Shown one piece after another: positions 63,339 to 64,000 of a stretch of 64,000 bases of DNA. The notes under the pieces are model-generated. The model did not search any database and was not told where the DNA came from. It worked only from the letters and a program-made list of their open reading frames with translations. Source of the DNA: Polynucleobacter acidiphobus (lineage in GTDB: Bacteria > Pseudomonadota > Gammaproteobacteria > Burkholderiales > Burkholderiaceae); NCBI RefSeq assembly GCF_003065385.1, contig NZ_CP023277.1:698044-762043 (forward strand), read 5' to 3'. How positions within the stretch are numbered: position 1 is the stretch's first letter; each line of letters starts with the position of its first letter. The position numbers and the translations under genes were made by a program.

Positions 63339-64000
63339 AGAGCGATCCACTTCATGCTCATAAACGCGGGGATGCGCGCCATACCCACGCGGTAGCCGAT
63401 CGCAAGCAATCCTTTTTGTGGATTGCCATGCTTTTTACACTGGGCTTTGCATGCGTTGAGTTCTTTGCAGGTCTAATCTCAGGTTCCTTGGCACTGATGT
63501 CCGATGCCGGACATATGGTGACCGACTCTGCGGCACTGGGGCTTGCCATTCTGGCGCAATACATTGCAAGGCGCCCACCTTCAGCAAAGCATTCCTTTGG
63601 ATTCGGTCGCGCCGAAGCGTTAGCGGCTTTTGTGAATAGCTTGGTGATGGTTGGTCTAGTCATTTGGATTGCGATTGAAGCCGTGAGTCGCATTCAGGAC
63701 CCGCATCCAGTAGCAGGGATGACCGTGACGATTGTGGCTGCTCTGGGTCTTGCTGTAAATCTGATCGTTGCTTGGGTACTATCACGCGATCAAAAGAGCG
63801 TCAATACCCGCGCCGCACTGGTGCATGTGATGGGCGATCTCTTGGGATCGATTGCTGCCTTGGTTTCGGGAGTGGTGATTCAGCTCACAGGGTGGATGCC
63901 GATTGATCCCATCTTATCGATCTTTGTGGCGCTCTTGATCCTCAAATCCACGGCAGCCATTCTCAAAGAGTCCTATCACTTTTTGATGGAGGGTGTGCCG
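63335..64000 (+). CDS. Cation diffusion facilitator metal exporter (N-terminal part, cut by window edge)
   Basis: The frame is open to the right edge. The only start after an in-frame TAG is a TTG at 63335 that overlaps the upstream stop. The first residues are His-rich ([14 protein letters not shown]), followed by membrane helices. The metal site residues of the CzcD/ZitB class are present: H60 and D64 in DAGHMVTD, and H164 and D168 in HVMGD. The HxxxD pairs suggest zinc-type specificity. Exports Zn2+ or similar ions against protons. Truncated by the window at residue 222; the C-terminal cytoplasmic domain is not seen. Confidence 0.9.
   Translation, partial: MKSDPLHAHKRGDARHTHAVADRKQSFLWIAMLFTLGFACVEFFAGLISGSLALMSDAGHMVTDSAALGLAILAQYIARRPPSAKHSFGFGRAEALAAFVNSLVMVGLVIWIAIEAVSRIQDPHPVAGMTVTIVAALGLAVNLIVAWVLSRDQKSVNTRAALVHVMGDLLGSIAALVSGVVIQLTGWMPIDPILSIFVALLILKSTAAILKESYHFLMEGVP

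Overview
The window reads as a chromosomal segment of a betaproteobacterium of the Burkholderiaceae. Moderate base composition, very tight packing and the gene families present all point to a Polynucleobacter-like freshwater bacterium; this is inferred from content, not from a search. I see no rRNA, tRNA, insertion sequence, prophage or CRISPR array. Almost every base belongs to a gene or a short promoter or terminator gap.

Layout. 1-3.6 kb: the start of a photolyase-like gene, a methyltransferase, trxC, and a five-gene periplasmic metal-handling operon (small Cys/His protein, CusF-like protein, outer-membrane-like protein, MerP-like and MerT-like proteins) that ends at a terminator. 3.8-9.6 kb: a six-gene Mrp/Mnh cation/proton antiporter operon with fused A and B subunits. 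10.0-15.1 kb: a tight six-gene operon of thioredoxin, CcdA, SRPBCC protein, ATP-grasp enzyme, a SenA/EgtB-type non-haem iron enzyme and the histidine methyltransferase EgtD. It converges on a SenB-type glycosyltransferase and an MFS transporter (15.1-17.2 kb). Together these look like a selenoneine/ergothioneine locus with uncharacterised extra enzymes. 17.3-19.6 kb: katG with a UUCG-loop terminator and a candidate leader peptide. 19.7-27.2 kb: a Fur-controlled haem uptake locus (hemP, tonB, receptor, hmuSTUV) with two Fur/promoter overlaps. 27.3-33.7 kb: VOC protein, GNAT enzyme with a 34-codon upstream ORF, a Kef-type antiporter, a DUF3300 lipoprotein, a Rap1a-like protein, a DMT transporter and HU. 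33.8-39.8 kb: a first heavy-metal RND operon. 39.9-47.7 kb: FAD/NAD protein, patatin, a NodT/HlyD/DUF3302 envelope operon, a Tat-exported MBL-fold hydrolase and an SbtA-type bicarbonate transporter. 47.8-54.0 kb: a second RND operon ending in a PII-like gene and preceded by a leader that resembles the yybP-ykoY manganese riboswitch. 54.0-64 kb: phosphatase SixA-like, FAD oxidoreductase, DUF2069, WrbA, YihY, AroC, MFS, ETF-ubiquinone oxidoreductase, a two-subunit CoA transferase and the start of a CDF metal exporter.

Themes. Metal homeostasis recurs: two RND pumps, MerPT/CusF-like proteins, a CDF exporter, Fur-regulated haem uptake and a putative Mn riboswitch. Redox defence is the second theme: KatG, TrxC, periplasmic thioredoxin/CcdA, WrbA and the thione/selenone antioxidant locus. 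The most promising places for new biology are the ATP-grasp and SRPBCC genes inside the selenoneine/ergothioneine operon, and the possible Mn-riboswitch control of an RND-PII operon.
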